Part shown: positions 11,546-25,444 of the stretch, one piece after another
Position numbering within the stretch: the first letter of the stretch is position 1
Layout: the number at the start of each line of letters is the position of its first letter
NCBI RefSeq assembly: GCF_002575655.3
Contig: NC_053040.3
Span: 459,530,780 to 459,594,779, forward strand
DNA: 64,000 nucleotides
Direction: 5' to 3'
Origin: Aegilops tauschii subsp. strangulata
Lineage: Eukaryota > Streptophyta > Magnoliopsida > Poales > Poaceae
Position numbers and translations under genes: made by a program
Notes under the pieces: generated by a model
The model's input: the letters and a program-made list of their open reading frames with translations, nothing else
The model's database searches: none
Told to the model about the DNA's origin: nothing

Positions 11546-13808
11546 AAAGATCTTGTGCGTTATGGCCATGAACAAGCGAACGTATGGAAACCGTATGGGC
11601 CCTCCTTGCCGCTTCATAGGCTCTTCCATGTCCACACCTCACAAAAAAAAGGCTCTTCCATGTCCTTTGCGACTGTCCAACGCCCAATGCGAACCCCTTT
11701 CGGCCGCTCAAAAGAAAAAACGAGAACCGTTCTCAAAAAAAGAAAAGAGAACCCCTTTCCATTTTCTTCACCATTTCACGACGTTTTTTTGGCATGTCAT
11801 GTCCTACATAAATAAAAAAAGGGGGAAAAAAAAACGGAGACATGACGCTCCTCCGTTGAGAAGCTTTGCTGGCCGACGCCACGTGCATCCGTTCCACGTG
11901 ATGAACAAACATGCATGCTACAACGGCTGAACGGCCGGTATCGATGCATTCAGTAACAAATCATCGTGAACCATGGACCGCTGCTGTTAACTTGGAGAAG
12001 ATGACCCCAAATATGGCGCCAGCGCTATTTTATTCTCTTGCTTCAAAAGGACCCGAGCGACATGCCGGTACATCATGTTTGAGCATGGCACCCTGTGACG
12101 ACGAGTAAACACCACGCGGGACGACGGGACCACCCAACGATTCCCGCGAAATTACGCACCACGTCCTGATACTCCTTCCGGTACGCCATGCGTTTCGTAG
12201 AGGAATCAGGACCAGGACCAGCAGCGGCAACAGTTCCAGAAGGAGGACCGCGCGCCGGCCGGACCACGGTACAATGCCATGCCACATGCCAGGGTGGGTT
12301 GGCGCGCCGGACCTTGTACGCTCCGCCTGCGCGCGCGTACGTCCAACCCAACCTAACCCGAGCCGTCATGAGTCCAAGCCCGGGAGGCAAAGCAGCAATG
12401 ATCAACATTCAAAAAAAAAAAAGCAGCAATGACGCTGCCGGCCGCGGCCTGTCTCAGGCTGGCGCGGGCAAAGCCAAAGCGGCAGCCTGAGCGCCACCCC
12501 ACGCATGCCACCGCGGCTCGCACGTGCCGATGCCGTCTTTCGCTTTCAGCGGCGGCAGGGCTACCACGAGGCCGCCCTGACAGGCGGGTTCTGGCGGACG
12601 CTCTGGGGAGGGCCCTCTTGGCATTGAACGTAACGTGTCGGTGGACGGTTGGCGGGAGGAGCGTGATAACTGAGGAATGGGGCTGGGCTGCTGCTGCTGA
12701 CTGCTACCAACCGTGCGTTTGGCTTTGGCGCCACTGGCACCGGAATACTAGTTGCGTTGCGTTGCGTTGCATGGATGGATGGATTATACTTATACGTGAG
12801 CTGCCACCCACCGCATTGTTCCCCCACCCTTTCCGCATGACAAGCTGCCGCCGGATTTTTTTCTTTTTTTTTTGCGACTGTGCCGCCGGATTTTTGTAAT
12901 GCCAATGGAGCAAGGATCCAACCCAACCGTTGAGTGCGCCTGATCATTTTACCCAGCGCGGCACAAAACACGTGGGGCCTCCACACTTAGTAATAGCAGT
13001 ACTACTACACTACTAGTGTGGTTTGGCATGAGCTCACGAAACGAAAGCCGGATGATTGTCGGCAGGACAAGGGAGGGAAACGCAATTCAATCTCTTATCT
13101 TACTTTAAACGGAAGGTGTTGCGACATACTAAATCGCGGTTACCTGTGAGTCATGGGGCGCTTCGGTCGAGGATGCTTCTACGACCCTTCTCCCATGTGT
13201 ATCCCACGACGACTTGCTAGAAACGACATGCCATTCTCTTTACGAAGTGGACGATGTCGGTGTCACTAGCAATTAACATTAACAAAAGCGATGACATGCA
13301 CATGCACCTCTTCCTCTTGGGTAATGCTTGTCACAAACCCTAGACTTAGGATCGAGCGGACTGTGCACAAGTCGCCTGAAAAACGACTCGGTGTAAGTTG
13401 ATTATGCGAGTATTTTTTAAAAAATGTGATAGCTATTGCTTAACTTGGAGGACCAGCAGTGCTATTTCCTCGATTTAAAGTATCTGACCTCCCTGCCTCT
13501 GCCCATGTGGAGTGCACGCGTGGAGCCAGTCGCCCGCGACCATGCTGGTGCCGCGGCCCGCACTGGCGCTTTCACGTCACACGGAAGAATCCGGTGCCTC
13601 TAGACGGTCTGACCCAGCCAGCCATCACGCTTCTCCCGGCCGTCTAGTCATCTCTCATCCTTTCAAAACAAGACTCGTGAGTACAACTGAAACTGTTAAC
13701 TTCTGCATGACGGCAGGATCAAAATTGACCAGGACATCTCTGTGCACGTAACCCCTCCATGATCTCAGGTCGCCGCCCAATGAACGATCGAGTGCTTGTT
13801 CTAGTTAA
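11546..13808. other. No gene seen; low-copy-looking spacer
   Basis: No frame here has a recognisable domain. Local features are an A-rich block at 11640-11830, a GC-rich block at 12190-12600, and short simple repeats at 12752-12783 (GTTGC and GGAT units). The GC-rich part could be a relic of a promoter or exon, but splice-consistent coding was not found. Rich T-runs near 12860-12875 suggest an old insertion junction. Confidence 0.4.
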
Positions 13809-15327
13809 CTAGATGACCCGTTGCGCCAATGGCGCAAAGGCCGAGAGCAAGCCAACTATTGAAAGAGTGTGCATCAAAATATGTTGACACATAATGAAAC
13901 ATATGGAAATAAGTATGGATTGATGATAAATAGATGATTGCTGATGATACATGTTTTCTAAGAAGCTTACGAACGATCATTTACAATGTTATAAGCAAGG
14001 AATGTAGATAGGCAGAGATACGTTAGACAGATGTATCGCTGGACGTTTAGAACGACTTCTTTGAGGAAACTCTTCATAACTGCTATTCTTCATGGACTGC
14101 ATTGCTCAGAGCAGAAATTCCTTCGATATCATTGTCCAGGCTCCAATAATAGTGGTTTGTTTGTTTGCTGGAGATCATATTCAGACTGTGTTGTTATATC
14201 GCTAAGACGGTCAGGAACATATGTTACCTGTGATAAAACATGATTGAGATTGTTGTCTTTGGATGTTGAGCCAGCTCTGAAGTTTGTATCTATTATGCGA
14301 TAAAATTCCTTTGCTGCCATGCGTTCTCCACTAAGGCTATTGGGCCAGCTGCTGCTAAAATAGTTGGTTATTTCGTCCTTTCGGTTGGTGAGCGATTGAA
14401 GGCCGGCTGTTGTAGCAATCATGGTTCAAAATCTGAACTAAATCAGAATTGAAAAAAATGAGCTGAGGTCACCTCAGGCTCAATGCCAGTCCTTCATCAC
14501 CTAGAGTCCAACATGACTTTAGTTGCAGAGCAAATTAAAATGTAAAACGGTTTCATTTTTCTACAGACTCCAGATAGAAACAAAATAACAAAATCACTAG
14601 CTCAGGATCAGGGAAAAACCACTGAAGTAGCAAATAGGAACCAAACAACAAAAAAGATGGTGGAATTACTCGCTAAGAAAAAGATGCCATAAGGCGAAGA
14701 AGGCACAATCTCAAATAAGATATGTCTAAAGGGGAATGGTAATAGGAGAGCAAAAGAAGGCAAATTGATGAAAAAATAGGTACACCCTCCCCATCAGCGT
14801 ATGATTACCTTCCAAGAAAAAACAGGTTGAAATATGTACAAATATCGGGTCCCATGGAGCTCGAGCTCCAAAAGGCACTGGATAATAATTCAGAAACTGC
14901 ACTAATAAAAATATGAAATGGAAGTATGGTGAAAATACAGAGGCAAAAAAGTCTCTTGCTAAATCCGTAGGTATAAAAAATAAGAAACAAGACCCAACAA
15001 AGACATGTTAACAAAGTAGCATCAATGAGTGCATTGCTCTTCACAAAAAAAGGAGCGCATTGTTGAAGCGAAGAGCAGAAATGTTTCCAAACAACAATGA
15101 GGGCCATAGACAAGCTAGTGCACCTTTTACACGTCAAGAAAAAATGTAAGAGTGGATCATCTCAGTATATATACACCTAGCTCTTCTGCTTTTTTGATAA
15201 TATTTGATCTGGGGCATCTCGTTCTTCCAAATACAATGTGAAACCAACCTCTCCTGCAGTAAGACGAAAACATATGCTCGCCACACAATCTTGGAAAATT
15301 ATAGGTGAAATACTTAAATGTTCCAGT

Positions 15328-15541
15328 ACGCATTGATCTTAACTATAACTAAGACAAAGTAAGACCTATCTGCATAGGTTCAGCACACATGATAACACCT
15401 AACAAAACAATAATGCTAACTAAGCAACGACTACACGCATTGATCTTAACTATAACTAAGACAAAGTAAGACCTATCTGCATAGGTTCAGCACACATGAT
15501 AACACCTAACAAAACAATAATGCTAACTAAGCAACGACTAC
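15328..15541. repeat. Perfect 107-bp tandem duplication
   Basis: Two head-to-tail copies of a 107-base unit, beginning ACGCATTGATC and ending AACGACTAC, occupy 15328-15434 and 15435-15541. By eye they are identical at every base, which indicates a very recent duplication or an assembly artefact. No coding is associated. Confidence 0.9.
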
Positions 15542-17032
15542 GACCCACGTGAAAAATTGAGATATCTAACTAATGCTTTGCTAAGGTACAAAAGGACATA
15601 TGTTAAGTAAAGGGTGCATGATCATTTAAGTAAAATAAAGAACTACCGAAGGAACTCAAGCCTCCAAGCTGGGGTCACAACCTTAGTAATTCATTGATCA
15701 CAGAAACATGCTAATTAATCAAGCTAGTTATCCTGAAGCAAAATCAGTTCATTAAGTAGAGAGTAGAAGTCTTGCACTTTCTGTATCTATCATTGGTACA
15801 AAATAACATATGCCCCACCACAGAAGAGTGCTAGGCTGTACGAAAGCAGCAGAATAAATGGCAGCAGCTAAAGAGAATGTGCTCGCCGCAAGACCCTAGG
15901 CACCAACTCATTGGAAATTGATCCTATGGGTAAAATACAATGATATCTAGGAATCAATCCAGTCTAATTTATAGTAAACTGTTGAAGCTTTGTAACTATA
16001 GCAACAGGTAATAAGTAGATATTAGTGTAACAACCGCAGTAGGTACAACTACCTAATGCCATTGTGACAAAGAAAATGCAATGGCTCCTGTGATTGCCGT
16101 CCCAAAACTGAAGAAAACATCAAATAAATTGAACCATCATGAACTTTGGTTGAGGAATCTATGTAGCTGAAGGTATTCATTACAGGGTACTATTTCCATA
16201 AACACAAGAAATAGTCATCGATTGGTGATCATCTTAGCCCTCCATGTTCTGAACTGAAGTGCAATGTACACAGAACCTCAAACAAAGCATCATCAACAAA
16301 TCTTAGTATCTTACATGAAGAATCACAGAACATTCTGCCGTTACGAAGATGTTAGTTAATTCCCTTTCCAATCTGTACAAATCCTCGCCGCAGAACATAT
16401 TCTTATGCATGTATATATAAACATGGACCGTTGATCTGTATCGTTCTGCTCAAAATTTACAGCCTATTGAACAAACCCAGCTGAAAAAGTAATTTTGTAC
16501 CCCGCAACAGTCTGTGGGTTCTTTTTGAATCACACAAAGGCTGACTTGAAAGTGATAAATTATAAACATTGTCAAACTATTCAGTCATGTGCTAAGATAA
16601 ACATCGACCTGGGGAACTTGTTTCATCCTAAGAACAAATAACAATAGAGAAAATTTTATCATCGCTACATAATTCATGAACCACAATACGTTTTAAGAAT
16701 CCGCCGCAGCTTGAAAGCAAACCTGAGTGTTCATGGGGCATCGAAGAAGCTTTAATCAAAAGTACTTCTCAAAGCAAGGAGTACTCCCTCAACCTATATG
16801 CAAATGGCCAAAAACTATTGGTCAAGGTTACTTTGTTATCAAATTGAGTATCAAACATATGTGCATTCAGAATATTAAATTGAGAACCTCACTGAACGTA
16901 ATCATCATGTTTCATGGAAAATGCTAATAGGAAACTAATAAAATGATCTTTTAATCAATTCCAACAGGATCAATGTAAGGCAGAAACTTCAACTACTACA
17001 GCGAAATGATCAAAACTTAACTGAATCAAGAG

Positions 17033-17800
17033 GAGGCGGAGGCACAGGAAAGTTTGGGGAAATTCTCTGGGGCTCCTCGGCTAGCGGGCCCGCGAGCCTG
17101 GGAAGGGCTCCTCCTCCTGCTCATGTGTTGCCGGTGCCTGCTCGGCCTGGGTGTGGCGGAGGAGGAGAGCAAACCTTAAAAAAATTAGGAAGAGCTCAGG
17201 GCACCATGAGAAGATGGGGAATTAGAAAGAAAGAGCTCACCTGTATCAGCATCCCCTCCATGAACTGGGAGTTGTACTCGATCTCTCCTCGCTGCGGTGG
17301 GTGCTCGACCAGCCGTCGTCCCGTGGCCTGCCTAGCCCGTGTACCCGTCTCCACCGTGCTAAACAGGAGAGATTGAAGGAAGAAGAGGAGCAGTGAGGAA
17401 GAGAGAAAAAAGAGAAGGAGAACTCACCGGAAGCTGAGGGTATTTGGAGAGGAAGCGCAGAGGAGGGCGCGGTCGTGGCCGCTGCCTCACCCTGCACTGC
17501 GTGCTCCTCCCGCTGCTTTCGTCATCCGCGCACTCCAGCACACCACAGAAGCCCGCCGCTGTACTCCGGCACACCGACAGATGCCCACCGCTGCTCATCC
17601 CGATGACCCTACCGTGCTAGCGTGGAGAGGGGGGTGAGAAGCGGCGACGGCACAGGAGAGAGAAGAAGAGGAGGAGAGGCGGCGGCGGCAGAAGAGGAGG
17701 AAGGTCGAGGAGAAGGAGCGTGCCGGCTAGGTTTTTCACCGTATGACCGTTGCAGTCCACCCTTTTTTGACCCGAACTTACGCACGCAACACACGTTGCG
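17033..17800 (-). pseudogene. Spliced-looking GC-rich segment, possible captured gene fragment
   Basis: On the minus strand an ATG at 17598 opens 57 codons (start MSSGGHLSVC) ending exactly at a good donor, GTGAGT at plus 17422-17427. An acceptor at 17359-17360 begins a second block, 17241-17358, that ends at another GTGAGC donor. A third acceptor at 17174-17175 begins a GC-rich block down to about 17033. The exon-intron texture resembles the 5' part of a host gene. However, the second block meets a stop after eight codons in the expected phase, so the segment is non-coding or broken. I do not recognise the product. Its position near the 5' side of the probable Helitron fits gene-fragment capture. 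Confidence 0.35.
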
Positions 17801-17830
17801 ATGCCGGCCCCGCCCATATGCCTGGCCCAG

Positions 17831-18117
17831 CTGTCATCTGCTCAAAACTGAGATCATGGCGTGAGTTTAAACCAATGGCTGGATATTTGACAGAGAGGTA
17901 AAACATACAGAAAACTTTACAGCGCGGCGGAACGAGCGACCCAGATCACATGCGCGACGCGAAGGCTCCAGAATAGCGGGTACTGTAGCAAGGTTTATAT
18001 GTTCAATTGTGTGGCCACAGCCCACACGCGAGGAAAAGGCCCTGCTAGTGTGTGTGGCCGGGTGGACAAGTGGGTACCTGAGCCAAAAACGTGTCATCGT
18101 TCATACAAATTCATTTA
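17831..18117. other. Short spacer before the TTA-TSD element
   Basis: No gene or terminal repeat recognised. It should contain the unidentified 5' end of the Helitron or the original host sequence into which both elements inserted. Confidence 0.35.
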
Positions 18118-18605
18118 GAGCAACTCCAACGGGGCTACCCAAACGAACGCGCGCTTTGTCCACTTTTTGTTCGTTTGGGTCGGCCAGGCGGACGTGCGCG
18201 TCCGCATTTTAAAATCGATCGGCTTGACCGCCCAATGAGGAGGCCGACCCAAATGTGCCGGCGTGAAAAAAAAACAAGTTGCACGAAATAAACATAAATA
18301 AACATAATTAAACATAAAGTGGCCGGTCAAACGCCGGCCAAAGTCCACCTAAATCTAATAAACATTAAATAAAACATTAAAAAAAGTCTGCGCCCGCCTG
18401 CTGCCGCCCCGCACGCTGCCCTAGACGTCGTCGGCCTTGCCCTTGCCCTCGACGCCGCCATCGTCGGTGAGGTCGATGAAGACCGAAGCAGGGCCAGCCC
18501 ACCCGAACGCCGCCTGGTACGCTGCCAGGGCAGCCTCCTTCGGCGTCTGCTGGGGCGGCGGCATTGCGGCAAGCCGCACGCTCCTCCTCCTCCTCGAGCC
18601 GGAGC

Positions 18606-20338
18606 TGAAGAAAATATGCCCTAGAGGCAATAATAAAGTTATTATTTATTTCCTTATATCATGATAAATGTTTATTATTCATGCTAGAATTGTATTAACT
18701 AGAAACTTAATACATGTGTGAATACATAGACAAACAGAGTGTCACTAGTATGCCTCTACTTGACTAGCTCGTTGATCAAAGATGGTTATGTTTCCTAGCC
18801 ATAGACATGAGTTGTCATTTGATTAACGGGATCACATCATTAGGAGAATGATGTGATTGACTTGACCCATTCCGTTAGCTTAGCACTCGATCGTTTAGTA
18901 TGTTGCTATTGCTTTCTTCATGACTTATACATATTCCTATGACTATGAGATTATGCAACTCCCGTTTACCGGAGGAACACTTTGTGTGCTACCAAACGTC
19001 ACAACGTAACTGGGTGATTATAAAGGTGCTCTACAGGTGTCTCCGAAGGTACTTGTTGGGTTGGCGTATTTCGAGATTAGGATTTGTCACTCCGATTGTC
19101 GGAGAGGTATCTCTGGGCCCACTCGGTAATGCACATCACTATAAGCCTTGCAAGCATTGCAACTAATGATCTAGTTGCGGGATGATGTATTACGGAACGA
19201 GTAAAGAGACTTGCCGGTAACGAGATTGAACTAGGTATTGAGATACCGACGATCGAATCTCGGGCAAGTAACATACCGACGACAAAGGGAACAACGTATG
19301 TTGTTATGCGGTCTGAACGATAAAGATCTTCGTAGAATATGTGGGAACCAATATGAGCATCCAGGTTCCGCTATTGGTTATTGACCGGAGAGGTGTCTCG
19401 GTCATGTCTACATAGTTCTCGAACCCGTAGGGTCCGCACGCTTAACGTTACGATGACAGTTATATTATGAGTTTATATGTTTTGATGTACCGAAGGTTGT
19501 TCGGAGTCCCGGATGTGATCACGGACATAACGAGGAGTCTCGAAATGGTCGAGACATAAAGATTGATATATTGGAAGCCTATGTTTGGATATCGGAAGTG
19601 TTCCGGGTGAAATCGGGATTTTTCCGGAGTACCGGGACGTTACCGGAACCCCCCGGTAACTTAATGGGCCTTAGTGGGCCTAGGTGGAAGAGAGGAGAGG
19701 AGGCCAGGGCAGTGCCGCGCGCCCCTCCCCCCCCAGTCCGAATAGGACAAGGAGAGGGGGGCGGCGCCCCCCTTCCTTCCTCCCCTCCACCTCTTCCCCC
19801 TCTCTCTCCTAGTCCAACATGGAAAAGGGGGGAGTCCTACTCCCGGTAGGAGTAGGACTCCTCCTGGCGCGCCTCTCCCCTTGGCCGGCCGAACCCCCCC
19901 TTGCTCCTTTATATACGGGGGCAGGGGGCACCTCTAGACACACAATTGATCATTGATCTCTTAGCCGTGTGCGGTGCCCCCTCCACCATATTACACCTCG
20001 ATAATATCGTAGCGGTGCTTAGGCGAAGCCCTGCGTCGGTAGAACATCATCATTGTCACCACGCCGTCGTGCTGACGAAACTCTCCCTCAACACTCGGCT
20101 GGATCGGAGTTCGAGGGAGGTCATCGAGCTGAACGTGTGCTGAACTCGGAGGTGCCGTGCGTTCGGTACTTGATCGGTCGGATCGTGAAGACGTACGACT
20201 ACATCAACCGCGTTGTGTTAACGCTTCCGCTTTCGGTCTACGAGGGTACGTAGACAAGACTCTCCCCTCTCGTTGCTATGCATCACCATGATCTTGCGTG
20301 TGCGTAGGAAATTTTTGAAATTACTACGTTCCACAACA
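18606..20338 (+). repeat. 5' LTR of copia element
   Basis: 1733 bases, TG...CA bounded. It contains a TATA-like TTTATATACGG at about 19908-19918 and a C/G-rich tract just upstream. Short frames inside it are not coding. Confidence 0.92.
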
Positions 20339-21619
20339 GTGGCATCCGAGCCTGGTTTTATGCGTTGATGTTATATGCACGAGTAGAACACAAGTGAGTT
20401 GTGGGCGATATAAGTCATACTGCTTACCAGCATGTCATATTTTGGTTCAGCGGTACTGTGAGATGAAGCGGCCCGGACCGACATTACGCGTACGCTTACG
20501 CGAGACTGGTTTCACCGTTGCGAGCACTCGTTGCTTAAAGGTGACTGGCGGGTGTCTATCTCTCTCACTTTAGTTGAACCGAGTGTGGCTACGCCCGGTC
20601 CTTGCGAAGGTTAAAACAGCACCAACTTGACAAACTATCGTTGTGGTTTTGATGGGTAGGTAAGAACGGTTCTTGCTAAGCCCGTAGCAGCCACGTAAAA
20701 CTTGCAACAACAAAGTAGAGGACGTCTAACTTGTTTTTGCAGGGCATGTTGTGATGTGATATGGTCAAGACATGATGCTGAATTTTATTGTATGTGATGA
20801 TCATGCTTTGTAACCGAGTTATCGGCAACTGGCAGGAGCCATATGGTTGTCGCTTTATTGTATGCAATGCAATCGCCATGTAATTGTTTTACTCTATCAC
20901 TAAGCGGTAGCGATAGTCGTAGAAGCAATAGTTGGCGAGACGACAACGATGCTACGATGGAGATCAAGGTGTCGAGCCGGTGACGATGGTGATCATGACG
21001 GTGCTTCGGAGATGGAGATCACAAGCACAAGATGGTGATGGCCATATCATATCACTTATATTGATTGCATGTGATGTTTATTTTTTATGCATCTTATCTT
21101 ACTTTGATTGACGGTAGCATTATAAGATGATCTCTCACTAAATTTCAAGATAAAAGTGTTCTCCCTGAGTATGCACCGTTGCCAAAGTTCGTCGTGCCCA
21201 GACACCACGTGATGATCGGGTGTGATAAGCTCTACGTCCATCTACAACGGGTGCAAGCCAGTTTTGCACACGCAGAATACTCAGGTTAAACTTGACGAGC
21301 CTAGCATATGCAGATATGGCCTCGGAACACTGAGACCGAAAGGTCCAGCGTGAATCATATAGTAGATATGATCAACATAGTGATGTTCACCATTGAAAAC
21401 TACTCCATTTCACGTGATGATCGGTTATGGTTTAGTTGATTTGGATCACGTAATCACTTAGATGATTAGAGGGATGTCTATCTAAGTGGGAGTTCTTAAG
21501 TAATATGATTAATTGAACTTAAATTTATCATGAACTTAGTCCTGATAGTATTTTGCAAATTATGTTGTAGATCAATAGCTCGCGTTGTTGCTTCCCTGTG
21601 TTTATTTTTGATATGTTCC

Positions 21620-24600
21620 TAGAGAAAAATTATGTTGAAAGATGTTAGTAGCAAAGATGCGGATTGGATCCGTGATCTGAGGATTATCCTCATTGCTGCA
21701 CAGAAAAATTATGTCCTTGATGCACCGCTAGGTGACAGACCTATTGCAGGAGCAGATGCAGACGTTATGAACGTTTGGCTAGCTCAATATGATGACTACT
21801 TGATAGTTTAGTGCACCATGCTTAACGGCTTAGAATCGGGACTTCAAAGACGTTTTGAACGTCATGGACCATATGAGATGTTCCAGGAGTTGAAGTTAAT
21901 ATTTCAAGCAAATACCCGAGTTGAGAGATATGAAGTCTCCAACAAGTTCTATAGCTAAAAGATGGAGGAGAATAGCTCAAGCAGTGAGCATGTACTCAGA
22001 TTGTCTGGGTACTACAATCGCTTGAATCAAGTGGGAGTTAATCTTCCAGATAAAATAGTGATTGACAGAATTCTCTAGTCACCATCACCAAGTTAGTAGA
22101 ACTTCGTGATGAACTATAGTATGCAAGGGATGACGAAAGTAATTCCCGAGCTCTTCGTGATGCTGAAATCGACGAAGGTAGAAATCAAGAAAAACATCAA
22201 GTGTTGATGGTTGACGAGACCACTAGTTTCAAGAAAAGGGCAAAGGGAAGAAGGGGAACTTCAAGAAGAACGGCAAGCAAGTTGCTGCTCAAGTGAAGAA
22301 GCCTAAGTCTGGTCCTAAGCATGAGACTAAGTGCTTCTACTACAAAGGGACTGGTCACTGGAAGCGGAACTACCCCAGATATTTGGTGGATAAGAAGGTG
22401 GCAAAGTGAACAAAGGTATATTGGATATACATGTTATTGGTGTGTACTTTACTAGTGTTTATAGCAACCCCTCGGTATTTGATACTGGTTCAGTTGCTAA
22501 GAGTAGTAACTCGAAACGGGAGTTGCAGAATAAACAAGAGACTAGTAAAAGGCGAAGTGACGATGTGTGTTGGAAGTAGTTCCAAGATTGATATGATCAT
22601 CATCGCACACTCCCTATACTTTCGGGATTAGTGTTGAAACTAAATAAGTGTTATTTGGTGTTTGCATTGAGCATGAATATGATTTGATCATGTTTGTTGC
22701 AATACGGTTATTCATTTAAATTAGAGAATAATTGTTGTTCTGTTTACATGAATAAAACCTTCTATGGTCATACACCCAATAAAATGGTTTGTTGGATCTC
22801 GATCGTAGTAATACACATATTCATAATAATGAAGCCAAAAGATGCAAAGTTAATAATGATAGTGCAACTTATTTGTGGCACTGCCGTTTAGGTCATATTG
22901 GTGTAAAGCGCATGAAGAAACTCCATACTGATGGACTTTTGGAATCACTTGATTATGAATCACTTGATGCTTGCGAACCATGCCTCATGGGCAAGATGAC
23001 TAAGACTCCGTTCTCCGGAACAATCGGAGCGAGCAACTGACTTATTGGAAATAATACATACTGATGTATGCGATCCGATGAGTGATGAGGCTCGCGGCGG
23101 GTATCGTTATTTTCTGACCTTCACAGATGATTTGAGCAGATATGGGTATATCTACTTAATGAAACAGAAGTCTGAAACATTTGAAAAGTTCATATAATTT
23201 CAGAGTGAAGTGGAAAATCATCGTAACAAGAAAATAAAGTTTCTACGATCTGATCGAGGAGAAGAGTATTTGAGTTACGAGTTTGGCCTTCAGTTAAAAC
23301 AATGTGAAATAGTTTCACTACTCACGCCACCTGGAACACCACAGTGTAATGGTGTGTCCGAACATCGTAACCGTACTTTATTAGATATGGTGCGATATAT
23401 GAGTCTCTTACCGATCTACCACTATCGTTTTGGTGTTATGCATTAGAGACAGCTGCATTCACGTTAAATAGGGTACCATCTAAATCCGTTGAGACGACAT
23501 CTTATGAACTGTGGTTTGGCAAGAAACCAAAGTTGTCGTTTCTTAAAGTTTGGGGTTGCGATGCTTATGTGAAAAAGTTTCATCCTGATAAGCTCAAACC
23601 CAAATCGGAGAAATGTGTCTTCATAGGATACCCAAAGGAGACAATTGGGTACACCTTCTATCACAGATCCGAAGGCAAGATATTCGTTGCTGAGAATGGA
23701 TCCTTTCTAGAGAAGGAGTTTCTCTCGAAAGAAGTGAGTGGGAGGAAAGTATAACTTGATGAGGTAACTGTACCTGCTCCCTTATTGGAAAGTAGTTCAT
23801 CACAGAAATCTGTTCCTGTGACTCCTACACCAATTAGTGAGGAAGTTAATGATGATGATCATGTAACTTCAGATCAAGTTACTACCAAACCTCGTAGGTA
23901 AACCAGAGTGAGATCCACACCAGAGTGGTACGGTAATCCTGTTTTGTAGGTCATGTTATTTGACCATGACGAACCTACGAACTATGAGGAAGCGATGATG
24001 AGCCCAGATTCCGCGAAATGGCTTGAGGCCATGAAATCTGAGATGAGATCCATATATGAGAACAAAGTATGGACTTTGATTGACTTGCCCAATGATCGGC
24101 GAGCCACTGAGATTAAATGGATCTTCAAGAGGAAGACAGACAGTGATAGTAGTGTTACTGTCTACAAAGCTAGAATTATTGCAAAAAGGTTTTCGACAAG
24201 TTCAAGGTGTTGACTACGATGAGAGTTTCTCACTCGTATCTATGCTTAAGTCTGTCTGAATCATGTTAGCAATTGCCGCATTTTATGAAATATGGCAAAT
24301 GGATAAACAAAACTGCATTCCTTAATGGATTTATTAAAGAAGAGTTGTATATGATGCAACCAGGAGGTTTTGTCAATCCTAAAAGTGCTAACAAAATATG
24401 CAAACTCCAGCGATCCATCTATGGACTGGTGCAAGCATCTCGGAGTTGGAATATACGCTTTGATAAGTTGATCCAAGCATATAGTTTTATACAGACTTGC
24501 GGTGAAGCCTGTATTTACAAGAAAGTGAGTGGGAGCACTACAGCATTTCTGATAAGTATATGTGAATGACATATTGTTGATCGGAAATAATGTAGAATTA

Positions 24601-25180
24601 TTCTGCAAAGCATAAAGGAGTGTTTGAAAGGAGTTTTTCAAAGAAAGACCTCGGTGAAGCTGCTTACATATTGAGCATCAAGATCTATAGAGATAGATCA
24701 AGACGCTTGATAAGTTTTTTCAATGAGTACATACCTTAACAAGATTTTGAAGTAGTTCAAAATAAAACAGTCAAAGAAAGAGTTCTTGCCTGTGTTACAA
24801 GGTGTCAAATTGAGTAAGACCCAAAGCCCGACCACGGCAGAAGATAGAAAGAGAATGAAAGTCATTCCCTATGCCTTGGCCATAGGTTCTATAAAGTATG
24901 CCATGCTGTGTACCAGATCTATTGTATACCCTACACTGATTTTGGCAAGGGAGTACAATAGTGATCTAGGAGTAGATCACTGGACAGCGGTCAAAATTAT
25001 CCTTAGTGGAATAAGGATATGTTTCTCGATTATGGAAGTGAAAAAAGGTTCGTCGTAAAGGGTTACATCGATGCAAGTTTTGACACTAATCTAGATGACT
25101 ATAAGTCTCGGTCTAGATACATATTGAAAGTGGGAGCAATTAGCTAGAGTAGCTCCGTGCAGAGCATTGTAGACATAGAA
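21620..25180 (+). pseudogene. Degenerate copia gag-pol
   Basis: Recognisable pieces occur in order. Gag, 21640-22400, has LRIILIAAQKNYV and LQRRFERHG and in-frame stops. The zinc knuckle at about 22330 has Tyr in place of two of its cysteines. The pre-integrase zinc region, 22870-23010, is LWHCRLGHIG to CEPCLMGKM. The integrase core, 23050-23420, has HTDVCDPM, FTDDLSRYGY and VSEHRNRTL. RT, 23950-24640, starts MLFDHDEPTNYEEAM and has lost frame; its catalytic box reads YVND instead of YVDD. RNase H remnants reach about 25170. Many stops and frameshifts in every module rule out a functional polyprotein. Confidence 0.9.
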
Positions 25181-25444
25181 ATTTGCAAAATACTTACGGA
25201 TCTGAATGTGACAGACCCGTTGACTAAAATTATCTCACAATCAAAACATGATCACACCTTAGTACTCTTTGGGTGTTAATCACATAAGCGATGTGAACTA
25301 GATTACTGACTCTAGTAAACCCTTTGGGTGTTGGTCACATGACGATGTGAACTATGGGTGTTAATCACATGGTGATGTGAACTATTGATGTTAAATCACA
25401 TGGTGATGTGAACTAGATTATTGACTCTAGTGCAACTGGGAGAC

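Larger units (their letters stand above)
13809..17830 (-). mobile_element. Probable Helitron (3' end identified)
   Basis: Read on the minus strand, the sequence ends with a 7-bp-stem hairpin (TTGCGCC/GGCGCAA, plus positions 13821-13837). An ACGGGTCAT spacer follows, and then CTAG at 13809-13812 with a T next to it. Hairpin plus CTRR followed by T is the classic Helitron 3' terminus. The 5' end, which should be TC after A, was not identified; the right limit given is only where the minus-strand GC-rich segment fades. No Rep/helicase ORF was seen, so if correct this is a non-autonomous copy. It holds a perfect tandem duplication and a spliced-looking GC-rich segment. Confidence 0.5.

Noticed and set aside
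25260..25430. Short repeated GGTGTTAATCACAT units, considered as CRISPR-like
   Set aside because: Irregular spacing and repeat similarity through the spacers; they lie inside a plant retrotransposon next to its 3' LTR.
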